NCBI GenBank assembly: GCA_034211175.1
Contig: JAXHUH010000074.1
Span: 1-30,472 of the forward strand
Direction of reading: 5' to 3'
Length of the DNA: 30,472 nucleotides
DNA from: JAXHUH01 sp034211175
GTDB taxonomy: Bacteria; Actinomycetota; Acidimicrobiia; Acidimicrobiales; CAIXPF01
Shown one piece after another: positions 21,520-28,419 of this stretch; position 1 is the stretch's first letter; each line of letters starts with the position of its first letter. The notes below the pieces were generated by a model that saw nothing but the letters and a program-made list of their open reading frames with translations, had not been told where the DNA came from and did no database searches. Both the position numbers and the translations under genes were made by a program.

Positions 21520-22384
21520 CACCGACCAGCTCGCTGGCCACCTCCCCCGCGATGCGGGAGTGCCACATCACCCGCTTGTAGGTGAGGTCCCACGGTCGGG
21601 CACGGTGGAGGAGGCACCGGTTGTCCCACACGACGGCGTCACCCGGCGTCCAGTGGTGGTGGTGGACGCGTGGCGGTTGGCACGCCTGCTCGACCAGGCC
21701 GTCGAGGAACCGCTCCGACTCGGCCGGGTCCATGCCCGGGATGCCGTAGGCGTGGCGCCCGATCAGCAGCGAGCGCCGGCCCGTCTCGGGGTGGACCTTC
21801 ACCAGCGGGCGCAGCGGCGGCTCGTGGCCCTCCAAGCCGTAGCCCGCGTAGACGCCGTCCACGTCGCGACTGCCGGCGACCTTCGACTGGCTGTAGCGCA
21901 GCGAGTGGTAGGCGGAGAGTCCCTCGACCCGGGCCCGGGTGGTGTCGTCGAGCGCGTCGTAGGCGGCCCGCATGTCGGCCCAGCCGGTCTCCCCGCCGGT
22001 CGGCGGCACGACCTCGGCGGTGAACACCGCACCCTTGGCCTGGAGCGGCATGTAGGTGCTGTCGGGATGCCAGCCCTCGTTGCCCTTGAGCAACTTGAGC
22101 GTGTTCTCGTCGGTCGTGAACGAGCCGTCGGCCCGCACGTTGGTGATGGGCACGATCTCCTTGCCGCCGAGCAGCTCGATGTCGCCGAACCGCTTGGCGA
22201 AGGCGACCTGCTCGTCGCGGGTCAGGAACTGGTTGGGGAAGATCAGCAGGGCGTGCTCGAGCCACGCCGCCCGGATCGCCTCCCACGTGGCGTCGTCGAG
22301 GTCGGCCAGCCGCACCCCGGTGACGACGGCCCCGAACGTCGTCCCGTCCAGCGGTTCGATCTCCAACACGGCTGCCCCCGGCAT
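21509..22384 (-). CDS. TauD/TfdA-family Fe(II)/2-oxoglutarate dioxygenase
   Basis: This is a 291-residue protein. The iron triad is visible as His106-x-Asp108 (GWHPDSTYMP) and His260 (CLLHRARPW). Arg271 (RVMWHSRIAG) is the likely 2-oxoglutarate anchor. GVRLADLDDATWEAIRAAWLEHALLIFPNQ is the usual N-terminal core. The family hydroxylates sulfonates, phenoxyacetates or similar small acids; the substrate cannot be told here, and no transporter is adjacent. ATG 22384 has GGGGGGAGG upstream. It lies 57 bases downstream of the pentapeptide gene on the same strand. Confidence 0.9.
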   Translation of the reverse strand: MPGAAVLEIEPLDGTTFGAVVTGVRLADLDDATWEAIRAAWLEHALLIFPNQFLTRDEQVAFAKRFGDIELLGGKEIVPITNVRADGSFTTDENTLKLLKGNEGWHPDSTYMPLQAKGAVFTAEVVPPTGGETGWADMRAAYDALDDTTRARVEGLSAYHSLRYSQSKVAGSRDVDGVYAGYGLEGHEPPLRPLVKVHPETGRRSLLIGRHAYGIPGMDPAESERFLDGLVEQACQPPRVHHHHWTPGDAVVWDNRCLLHRARPWDLTYKRVMWHSRIAGEVASELVGAAT

Positions 22385-22441
22385 GCCGAACCTCCCCCCG
22401 TCGGTTCCGCCGCCGAGCGTACTTCCGCGCCGGGACGCGAC

Positions 22442-22816
22442 TCACGCCTGCGCCACGTCGTCGCTCCAGTGGGCGGGACGGTCGAGCGCCGACGGCAGGC
22501 GGGTGGCGGCGTCGCCCCGGGCCAGCTCGAGCTGGGGCGCGACGAGGAACAGGGCCGTGCTCAGGTCGGTGCCGGCGAGGTCGGCACCCCGCAGGTCGGT
22601 GGCCCGGAGGTCGGCGAGGCGCAGGTCGGCACCACGGAGGTCGGCCCCGATCAGGTAGGCGCCGACGAGCGCGACCCGCGACAGGTCGGCGCCGGCGAGC
22701 CGGGCTCCGATCAGGTCGACCCCGGAGAGGTCGACCGGCCCCCGATTCGCCGCTCGCCACGTGTTCCAGCCGCCGACGGAGCGCCGGAGCCGGGCCAGTG
22801 CGTCGGGGTCGACCAT
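22442..22816 (-). CDS. Pentapeptide-repeat protein
   Basis: This is a 124-residue protein. A short head (SVGGWNTWRAANRG) leads to about ten pentapeptide units of the A(D/Y)L(R/I/S)xx kind (residues 28-88), forming a short right-handed beta-helix. The tail LELARGDAATRLPSALDRPAHW closely resembles the end of Streptomyces-type proteins in which the same repeats follow a Cys-cluster domain. Here that Cys-cluster domain is encoded by the divergent neighbour. There is no signal peptide. The start ATG is nine bases from a TACGCT -10 element. The molecular role is unknown. Confidence 0.85.
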   Translation of the reverse strand: MVDPDALARLRRSVGGWNTWRAANRGPVDLSGVDLIGARLAGADLSRVALVGAYLIGADLRGADLRLADLRATDLRGADLAGTDLSTALFLVAPQLELARGDAATRLPSALDRPAHWSDDVAQA

Positions 22817-22825
22817 CGGCCGGGC

Positions 22826-22835
22826 AGCGTACCGT
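22826..22835. promoter_or_regulatory. Overlapping divergent -10 elements
   Basis: On the minus strand TACGCT (22831-22826) faces the pentapeptide gene; on the plus strand TACCGT (22830-22835) faces the Cys-cluster gene. They share the TA bases, so one site may drive both genes. The plus gene then has a leader of about 50 bases with GGAG before its ATG. Confidence 0.45.
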
Positions 22836-22893
22836 TGCCCGGCGGTCCGCCCCGCCGGTCACCGCACGGCCCGCCGCCGAACCGGAGCCACGG

Positions 22894-23511
22894 ATGCCCG
22901 ACGCACCACCCGACGACAGCACACCCCCCGACGCAGTGCCCGACCCCACGACACCCCCCGGCACGACACCACCCGACGACCCCGCGCCCGACGGAGCGAT
23001 CGAGCTGCGGGCCGACTGCGACCGTTGCGCCGGGCTGTGCTGCGTCGCCCCCGCCTTCGCCGCCTCCACCGACTTCGCCATCGACAAGCCGGCCGGCACC
23101 CCGTGCCCCAACCTCGACGACGGGTTCCGCTGCACGATCCACGCCCAGCTGCGCCCGAAGGGCTTCGCCGGGTGCGTGGCGTTCGACTGCCACGGGGCGG
23201 GCCAGACGGTCACCCAGGTGACCTTCGGGGGCCGGGACTGGCGCCGCCACCCCGAGGTCCGTGAGCAGATGTTCGACGTCTTCGCGGTGATGCGCCACCT
23301 CCACACGTTCGCCGTCCACCTCACCGAGGCAACGACCTGGCCGGCCGCCGCACCCGTCCACGACGAGCTGCGACAACGGCTCGACGAGGTCGTCAGCCTC
23401 ACCCGGGCCGGCGCCGAGGAACTGGCCGCGCTCGACCTCGCCCCCGTCGGCCGCGCGGTCGACGAGCTGCTCACGCGGGCCAGCACCCTCGTCCGACAGC
23501 TCCCCGCCTGA
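22894..23511 (+). CDS. Cys-cluster protein (YkgJ-like), split partner of the pentapeptide protein
   Basis: This is a 205-residue protein. Residues 1-33 are Pro/Asp/Thr-rich. The Cys cluster is ADCDRCAGLCC (about 39-49), PCPNLDDGFRCTIH and GCVAFDCHGAGQ, likely binding zinc or an Fe-S centre as in YkgJ-type domains. FGGRDWRRHPEVREQMFDVF and a helical tail follow. From memory, many actinobacterial proteins have this unit at the N-terminus and pentapeptide repeats behind it; here the two parts are divergent genes, so the products probably act together. The start is ATG 22894, after CCGGAGC; an upstream in-frame start at 22798 overlaps the divergent gene and is rejected. Confidence 0.8.
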   Translation: MPDAPPDDSTPPDAVPDPTTPPGTTPPDDPAPDGAIELRADCDRCAGLCCVAPAFAASTDFAIDKPAGTPCPNLDDGFRCTIHAQLRPKGFAGCVAFDCHGAGQTVTQVTFGGRDWRRHPEVREQMFDVFAVMRHLHTFAVHLTEATTWPAAAPVHDELRQRLDEVVSLTRAGAEELAALDLAPVGRAVDELLTRASTLVRQLPA

Positions 23512-23533
23512 GCCGGGACCTCACCGGCGAGCC

Positions 23534-23605
23534 GACTCAACCCACATTGGCTCAGCCCCCATTGACTCACCCCTCATTGACTCAATAGCCGTTGAGTGAC
23601 ATTGT
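23534..23605 (+). promoter_or_regulatory. Arsenic operon promoter with 15-bp-spaced repeats and ArsR-type operator
   Basis: GACTCA or GGCTCA occurs at 23534, 23549, 23564 and 23579, spaced exactly 15 bp; the last three copies are preceded by CATT. The -35 TTGACT (23577-23582) is part of the last copy. After a 17-base spacer comes -10 CATTGT (23600-23605), six bases before GTG 23612. The inverted repeat ACTCAA (23580-23585) / TTGAGT (23592-23597) starts within the -35 and lies in the spacer, as expected for ArsR repression. Confidence 0.7.
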
Positions 23606-23611
23606 GGCGTC

Positions 23612-24280
23612 GTGGACGACGACCTCGAGCGACGAGCGGCGCTGCACGCCGCGCTGGGCGAGCCGGTGCGGCTGGCCATGGTCGAGGACCTCGCCACGAC
23701 CGACCGCTCGCCCACCGAGCTGGGCCGACGGTTCGATCTCGCCCAGAACCTGCTCGCCCACCACCTCGACGTGCTCGAGCGCGTGGGGCTGATCGAGCGG
23801 TTCGTGTCCTCGGGCGACCGCCGCCGGCGCTACGTGCGCCTCGACACCGCCCGCCTCGCCGAGCTCGGGACGGCCACGGCCCGCCCGGCCGGCCGGGTGC
23901 TGTTCGTGTGCACCCACAACTCCGCCCGCTCCCAGCTCGCCGCCGCCCTGTGGCAGGCCCGCACCGGCGAGGTCGCCCACTCCGCGGGCACCCATCCGGC
24001 GCCGGCCGTGCACCCGGGCGCCGTGGCCGCCGCGGCCCGGGCCGGGCTCGACCTCAGCGGCGCCCGACCACACCACCTGACCGAGGTGCCCGGCGGCGAC
24101 CTGGTCGTCACCGTGTGCGACCGGGCCCACGAGGAGCTCGACGTCGACGACTCGTGGTGGCACTGGTCGATCACCGACCCGGTCCCCGCCGGCACCGACG
24201 ACGCATTCGACGACGCCATCGACCATCTCGACAACCGCATCCGCGGTCTGACCCAGGGGGGACGGACCCATGCCCCGTGA
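23612..24280 (+). CDS. ArsR regulator fused to an arsenate reductase-like phosphatase domain
   Basis: This is a 222-residue protein with two parts. Residues 5-85 form an ArsR winged helix (LGEPVRLAMVEDLATTDRSP, then LLAHHLDVLERVGLIERF). Residues 94-215 form a low-molecular-weight phosphatase/ArsC domain with the P-loop VCTHNSARS (Cys100, Arg106), SAGTHPAPAVHPGAV and HWSITDP, where the Asp is the general acid. There is no ArsR-type Cys pair in the DNA-binding part, so arsenite sensing is not obvious; Cys100 or another Cys may do it. The start GTG lies six bases after a -10 and has no ribosome-binding site. Its end overlaps the next gene by 11 bases. It should control and serve the operon. Confidence 0.87.
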   Translation: MDDDLERRAALHAALGEPVRLAMVEDLATTDRSPTELGRRFDLAQNLLAHHLDVLERVGLIERFVSSGDRRRRYVRLDTARLAELGTATARPAGRVLFVCTHNSARSQLAAALWQARTGEVAHSAGTHPAPAVHPGAVAAAARAGLDLSGARPHHLTEVPGGDLVVTVCDRAHEELDVDDSWWHWSITDPVPAGTDDAFDDAIDHLDNRIRGLTQGGRTHAP

Positions 24281-24920
24281 CACCACCCAGCAACAGCTCT
24301 CGACCGAGCAGGTCCTGCTCATCAAGCAGTCGGCGGCACGCCTCGCCGCCGAGTTCGAGGGCACGTTCAACGCCGAGACCATCGAGCGGTACATCCACGA
24401 CTCGCAGAACCTGCTCGAGGGCCGGGCCCGGTTCGCCAACTGGCTGCCGATGCTCATCGAGCGCTTCACCCGCGACCGCCTCAAGGCGCTCGCACGACTG
24501 GAGGTTGGAACCTTGACCAAGCCCGCCGTGCTCTTCCTGTGCGTGCACAACGCCGGCCGCTCGCAGATGGCCGCCGGGTGGTTGCGCCACCTCGCCGGCG
24601 AACAGGTCGACGTGTTCTCCGGAGGCTCGAACCCCGGCTCGGAGACGAACAAGGCCGCCATCGCAGCGATGTCCGAGGTCGGCATCGACATCTCGAACGA
24701 GTACCCGAAGCCGTGGACCGACGAGATCGCCCGCACCGCGGACGTGATCGTGTCGATGGGTTGCGGCGACGCCTGCCCGGTCTACCCGGGCAAGCGCTAC
24801 GAGGACTGGGAGCTGATGGACCCGGCCGGCCAGCCGGTCGAGGTCGTGCGCGAGGTCCGCGACGACATCCGCACCCGCGTCGAGCACCTCATCGCCTCGC
24901 TCGAGCTCTCGCCCGCATGA
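24270..24920 (+). CDS. arsC: Arsenate reductase with N-terminal helical bundle
   Basis: This is a 216-residue protein. Residues 10-77 form the three-helix bundle found in front of many actinobacterial ArsC proteins (dimerisation). The catalytic domain has LCVHNAGRSQMAAGWL (Cys91, Arg97), FSGGSNPGSE, SMGCGDACPVYPG (Cys165, Cys169) and YEDWELMDPAG (the general-acid Asp). It reduces arsenate to arsenite; relatives in Corynebacterium use mycothiol and mycoredoxin, which is likely here. The last 12 bases of the fused regulator gene overlap it, and its own stop overlaps the aquaporin start (ATGA), so all are co-translated. Confidence 0.92.
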   Translation: MPRDTTQQQLSTEQVLLIKQSAARLAAEFEGTFNAETIERYIHDSQNLLEGRARFANWLPMLIERFTRDRLKALARLEVGTLTKPAVLFLCVHNAGRSQMAAGWLRHLAGEQVDVFSGGSNPGSETNKAAIAAMSEVGIDISNEYPKPWTDEIARTADVIVSMGCGDACPVYPGKRYEDWELMDPAGQPVEVVREVRDDIRTRVEHLIASLELSPA

Positions 24921-25726
24921 GCGAGGGCCCGCCGCCCCACGAGCTGTGGCGCAAGCTGGCGGCCGAGTTCGTCGGCACGGCCTTCCTGCTCGCCGCGGTC
25001 ATCGGCTCGGGGATCATGGCCGCGAACCTCACCGACGACGTCGGCCTCCAGCTGCTGCAGAACGCCTTCGCGACCGCCGGCGTGCTCACCGCGCTGATCC
25101 TGGCGTTCGGCCCGGCCTCGGGCGCCCACTTCAACCCGGCGGTGACCCTGGCCGACCGCATCTTCGGCGGGATCGACACCCCGACCGCCGTCGCCTACGT
25201 GGCCGCCCAGGTCAGCGGCGGGATCGTCGGGGTGATGGCGGCCAACATCATGTTCGACCTGCCGGTCGTCGAGTGGTCGACGACCGACCGCTCGGCCGGG
25301 CACCTCGTGTTCGCCGAGGCGATCGCCACGTTCGGCCTGCTCGCGGTGATCTTCGGCGTGGTCCGCTCGGGCAAGCCGGTGCTCGCCGCGTTCTCGGTCG
25401 GCGGCTACATCGCCGGCGCCTACTACTTCACGTCGTCGACGAGCTTCGCCAACCCGGCGGTGACGATCGCCCGCATGTTCTCCGACACCTTCGCCGGCAT
25501 CGAGCCGGCCTCGGTGCTGCCGTTCATCGCCGCCCAGATCGTGGCCGTCGGCGTCGGGGTCGTGATCATGCGGTTCATCTACCCCGACCTCGCCGAGGTC
25601 GCCGACCAGGTCGTCGTCCCCCACGGCGAACCGGTCCACCACGTGCCCGAGCGCCATGCCGTGACCGACGCAGCGCCTGCCGACGGTCGGGTCGACCATG
25701 CCGACCGGCGGGTGGGCGCGGACTGA
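24917..25726 (+). CDS. Arsenic-linked aquaglyceroporin (MIP family, AqpS-like)
   Basis: This is a 269-residue protein with six membrane segments and two half-helices. The pore motifs are HFNPAVTLAD (Asn73-Pro-Ala) and FANPAVTIAR (Asn179-Pro-Ala). After the second NPA there is Val182 where most aquaporins have the selectivity-filter Arg, in keeping with arsenic-linked AqpS-type channels. It would let arsenite made by ArsC leave the cell down its gradient; no Acr3 or ArsB pump is encoded nearby. The C-terminal 35 residues are cytoplasmic, His- and Asp-rich (HGEPVHHVPERHAV). Starts and stops overlap both neighbours. Confidence 0.88.
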   Translation: MSEGPPPHELWRKLAAEFVGTAFLLAAVIGSGIMAANLTDDVGLQLLQNAFATAGVLTALILAFGPASGAHFNPAVTLADRIFGGIDTPTAVAYVAAQVSGGIVGVMAANIMFDLPVVEWSTTDRSAGHLVFAEAIATFGLLAVIFGVVRSGKPVLAAFSVGGYIAGAYYFTSSTSFANPAVTIARMFSDTFAGIEPASVLPFIAAQIVAVGVGVVIMRFIYPDLAEVADQVVVPHGEPVHHVPERHAVTDAAPADGRVDHADRRVGAD

Positions 25727-27117
25727 TGGCTCCCGGCTCGCCAGACCCCGGCGGCCTCGTGATCGTCGGCGGCAGCGACGCCGGCATCATGGCCGGCCTG
25801 TGGGCCCACCGCACCGACCCGACCCTTCCGATCACGGTGCTCGTGCGCGACGAGTACCCGAACTTCAGCATCTGCGGCCTGCCGTTCTACCTGAGCGGCG
25901 AGACACCCCGCTGGGAGATGCTGGCCCACCGCACGACGTCCGACCTGCGCGACGCCGGGCTCGACGTGCGCACGGGCCACGAGGTCACGGCGATCGACCC
26001 GGGCGGCCACACCGTCGAGGTCACCGCCGGCGGCCGCGCCCGGCGACTGGCGTACGACCGCCTGGTGATCGGCACCGGGGCCACGCCGGTGCGGCCACCG
26101 CTCGAGGGCGTCGACGAGCCGGGCGTCCATCTCCTCCACACGGTCGACGAGGCCCGCGACCTGCGCCGGGTCCTCGACGGCGGCGCCCGCCGTGCCGCGC
26201 TCGTCGGCGCCGGGTACATCGGCACCGAGCTCGCCGATGCGCTCACCCGCCGCGGCATGACGGTGGAGCTGCTCGAGATGGCGCCCGAGGTGCTGCCGAC
26301 GTTCGCTCCCGGAATGGGCGCCCACGTCCGCGCCACGCTGGAGCGTCACGGCGTCGCGGTCCACACCGCCACCCGAGTCGAGCGTCTCGAACGGCGCGGC
26401 GACGGCTTCCGGGTCGTCACCGACCGCGGTGAGACCGAGGTCGACGTCGTCGTGGTCGCCGTCGGGGTCCGCCCCGAGGTGGGCCTGCTGGCCCGAGCCG
26501 GGGCGACGACCGGCATCCGGGGCGCGGCCGTGGTCGACCGGGCCATGCGCACCGGCCTGGCCGACGTCTTCGCCGCCGGCGACTGCGTGCACACCCACCA
26601 TCAGCTCCTCGCCGAGCCCACGTACCTGCCGCTCGGCACGACCGCCCACAAGCAGGGCCGCGTCGCCGGCATCAACGCCGCCGGCGGCGACGCCACCTAC
26701 GCGGGCTCGCTCGGCACGCAGGCGGTCAAGGTCTTCGATCTCGTCGCGGCCCGCACCGGCCTGGACGACCGCGAGGCGGGCGCCGCCGGGTGGCGGCCCC
26801 GGACGGTGGCGATCACCATGGACGACCACAAGGCGTACTACCCGGGCGCGACCCCGATGCACGTGCAGGTCACGGGCGACGTCGCCACCGGACGCCTGCT
26901 CGGAGCCCAGATCGTCGGCGCCCACGGGGCGGAGGTCTCCAAGCGGATCGACATCGTCGCCGCCGCGATCCACGCGGAGGCCACCGTCGACACCCTCTAC
27001 GACCTGGACCTCAGCTACACCCCGCCGCTGTCGAGCCCGTGGGACCCGGTCCAGGTCGCCGCCCAGGAGTGGGTCGCCGCCACGGCACGCACCCCGATGG
27101 CCGCCGCCTCCGGCTGA
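25726..27117 (+). CDS. FAD-dependent disulfide oxidoreductase, CoA-disulfide-reductase-like
   Basis: This is a 463-residue protein. The FAD site is GLVIVGGSDAGIMAGL, followed by NFSICGLPFYLSGE, whose single Cys50 matches the active-site Cys of CoA-disulfide reductases and NADH oxidases/peroxidases. LVIGTGATPVRPP and AALVGAGYIGTELADAL (NAD(P)H site) follow, then VFAAGDCVHTHH with the second FAD motif. A C-terminal dimer domain spans about 340-450. In an ars operon it may keep a thiol pool or ArsC reductant reduced; this is inference. The start overlaps the aquaporin stop (TGATG). Confidence 0.85.
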   Translation: MAPGSPDPGGLVIVGGSDAGIMAGLWAHRTDPTLPITVLVRDEYPNFSICGLPFYLSGETPRWEMLAHRTTSDLRDAGLDVRTGHEVTAIDPGGHTVEVTAGGRARRLAYDRLVIGTGATPVRPPLEGVDEPGVHLLHTVDEARDLRRVLDGGARRAALVGAGYIGTELADALTRRGMTVELLEMAPEVLPTFAPGMGAHVRATLERHGVAVHTATRVERLERRGDGFRVVTDRGETEVDVVVVAVGVRPEVGLLARAGATTGIRGAAVVDRAMRTGLADVFAAGDCVHTHHQLLAEPTYLPLGTTAHKQGRVAGINAAGGDATYAGSLGTQAVKVFDLVAARTGLDDREAGAAGWRPRTVAITMDDHKAYYPGATPMHVQVTGDVATGRLLGAQIVGAHGAEVSKRIDIVAAAIHAEATVDTLYDLDLSYTPPLSSPWDPVQVAAQEWVAATARTPMAAASG

Positions 27118-27156
27118 ACGGGCCGCTCCGCCGTGCACCCGGCCGCCCGGCCGGGG

Positions 27157-27162
27157 CAGGAT
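27157..27162 (+). promoter_or_regulatory. -10 element before the deazaflavin-type oxidoreductase gene
   Basis: CAGGAT resembles TANNNT and lies six bases before GTG 27169, the layout of a leaderless transcript. Confidence 0.35.
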
Positions 27163-27168
27163 CACGGC

Positions 27169-27558
27169 GTGGACGGAGCGAACGGCGAGCTCGACGCGGC
27201 AGTGCGGGCGGCGCTCGCGACCGACGAGACGATCGACATCACCACGACCGGCCGGCGCAGCGGTCGACCCCAACGGATCGAGATCTGGTTCCGCCGGGTC
27301 GGCGAGCGGATCTTCATCACCGGGACGCCCGGGCGGCGCGACTGGTACGCCAACCTGGCGGCCGAGCCGACGTTCACGTTCCACCTGAAGGAGTCGACCC
27401 GCGCCGACCTGGCGGCCGAGGCCCGACTCGTCGTCGACGGCGACGAGCGACGGGCCGTGTTCGGTCATCCGTCGATGCGGTGGTACGTCGAGCAGGTCGA
27501 GACGATCGACGACCTGGTCGACGGGAGCCCGCTCGTCGAGGTGTCGTTCCGGCCCTGA
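27169..27558 (+). CDS. Nitroreductase/deazaflavin-dependent oxidoreductase-like protein
   Basis: This is a 129-residue small split-barrel protein of the DDN type. IDITTTGRRSGRPQRIEIWF is the common entry strand, then IFITGTPGRRDWYANLAAEP with the WYxNL element, FTFHLKESTRADLAAEA and a C-terminal helix (MRWYVEQVETIDDLV). Relatives bind F420 or FMN and reduce small substrates. GTG 27169 is favoured by the -10 six bases before it; GTG 27133 would add 12 unlikely residues. It lies 51 bases after the ars flavoprotein gene but probably has its own promoter. Confidence 0.8.
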   Translation: MDGANGELDAAVRAALATDETIDITTTGRRSGRPQRIEIWFRRVGERIFITGTPGRRDWYANLAAEPTFTFHLKESTRADLAAEARLVVDGDERRAVFGHPSMRWYVEQVETIDDLVDGSPLVEVSFRP

Positions 27559-27687
27559 GCCCGCGGCGCCCGGGGCCCCTGCCGTTCGACCATCGCCCGC
27601 CGGCGGCGTTTCCCCAGCTCCGATGCTGGTCCTTCGCGCCGGATCCGCCGATGAGGGGAGACCACGGCGAACGACGGGAGCGAACCG

Positions 27688-28404
27688 ATGGCGGAGCGGG
27701 AACGGGCACAGCGGCGGAGCATCACGCCCGTGCTCGCCGCGCTCGGGGTCGCCCTGCTCGTCGGCCTCCTGGTCGTCGTCGGCATGTCCGTCTCCGACGA
27801 CAACCTCCGGGCCCGCACGGCGTCCGGCCGCTCGAGCTCGGGCGACGCCGCCCAGCGCACGGGCGGCGGTCGCACCGCCTCGGCCGACGCCGGCGACTCA
27901 CGGAGCGGCGACGACGACCGGGACGAGGACTCCGACGACGAGGAGTCCGGCTCGACGACGTCGACCTCGGCGGACCCCGACGCAACGACCACCACCACGT
28001 CCGACACCGACGCGGAGGACGCTGAGCAAGCCGACGAGACCGATTCCGATGACACCGATGCCGACGAGACCGGTTCCGACGACGCCGGCTCCGACGGCTC
28101 GGCGCGCGACGACGAGAGCTCCGGCGGGTCGGGCTCGAGCGGCGACGGCGACGGGAGCGGCTCGGGCGACGGCAGCGACGGAAGCGACGACGAGCCGCCC
28201 GTGCCCACGACGCGACGGCCGAACACGACGCCCGGCTGCGACCCGAACTACTCGGGCTGCGTGCCGATCGCCGAGGACGTCGACTGTGAGCGCGGCCACG
28301 ACGGCGAGCACGACGGGCCGGCGTTCACGCCCGGGCCGGTGATCGTCGTCGGGACCGACGTGTACGACCTCGACCCCGACGACGACGGCATCGGCTGCGA
28401 GTAG
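27688..28404 (+). CDS. Membrane-anchored Excalibur-domain protein with acidic linker
   Basis: This is a 238-residue protein. Residues 12-33 form a membrane segment after a basic start (ERERAQRRS). Residues 40-190 are a long disordered Asp/Ser/Thr/Gly/Glu linker. The last 50 residues are an Excalibur domain: CDPNYSGCVPIAEDVDCERG and then DVYDLDPDDDGIGCE, whose DxDxDGxGC loop resembles an EF-hand and probably binds calcium. The domain should face outside the membrane. ATG 27688 follows GGGAGCGAACCG. It converges on the SUMF1-like gene with only 15 bases between stops. Confidence 0.85.
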   Translation: MAERERAQRRSITPVLAALGVALLVGLLVVVGMSVSDDNLRARTASGRSSSGDAAQRTGGGRTASADAGDSRSGDDDRDEDSDDEESGSTTSTSADPDATTTTTSDTDAEDAEQADETDSDDTDADETGSDDAGSDGSARDDESSGGSGSSGDGDGSGSGDGSDGSDDEPPVPTTRRPNTTPGCDPNYSGCVPIAEDVDCERGHDGEHDGPAFTPGPVIVVGTDVYDLDPDDDGIGCE

Positions 28405-28419
28405 CGGTCGGCGCCCCGC

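Noticed and set aside
23534..23584. CRISPR-like short repeats
   Set aside because: Units are about 10 bases at 15-bp spacing with no spacers of CRISPR length and they sit in a promoter.
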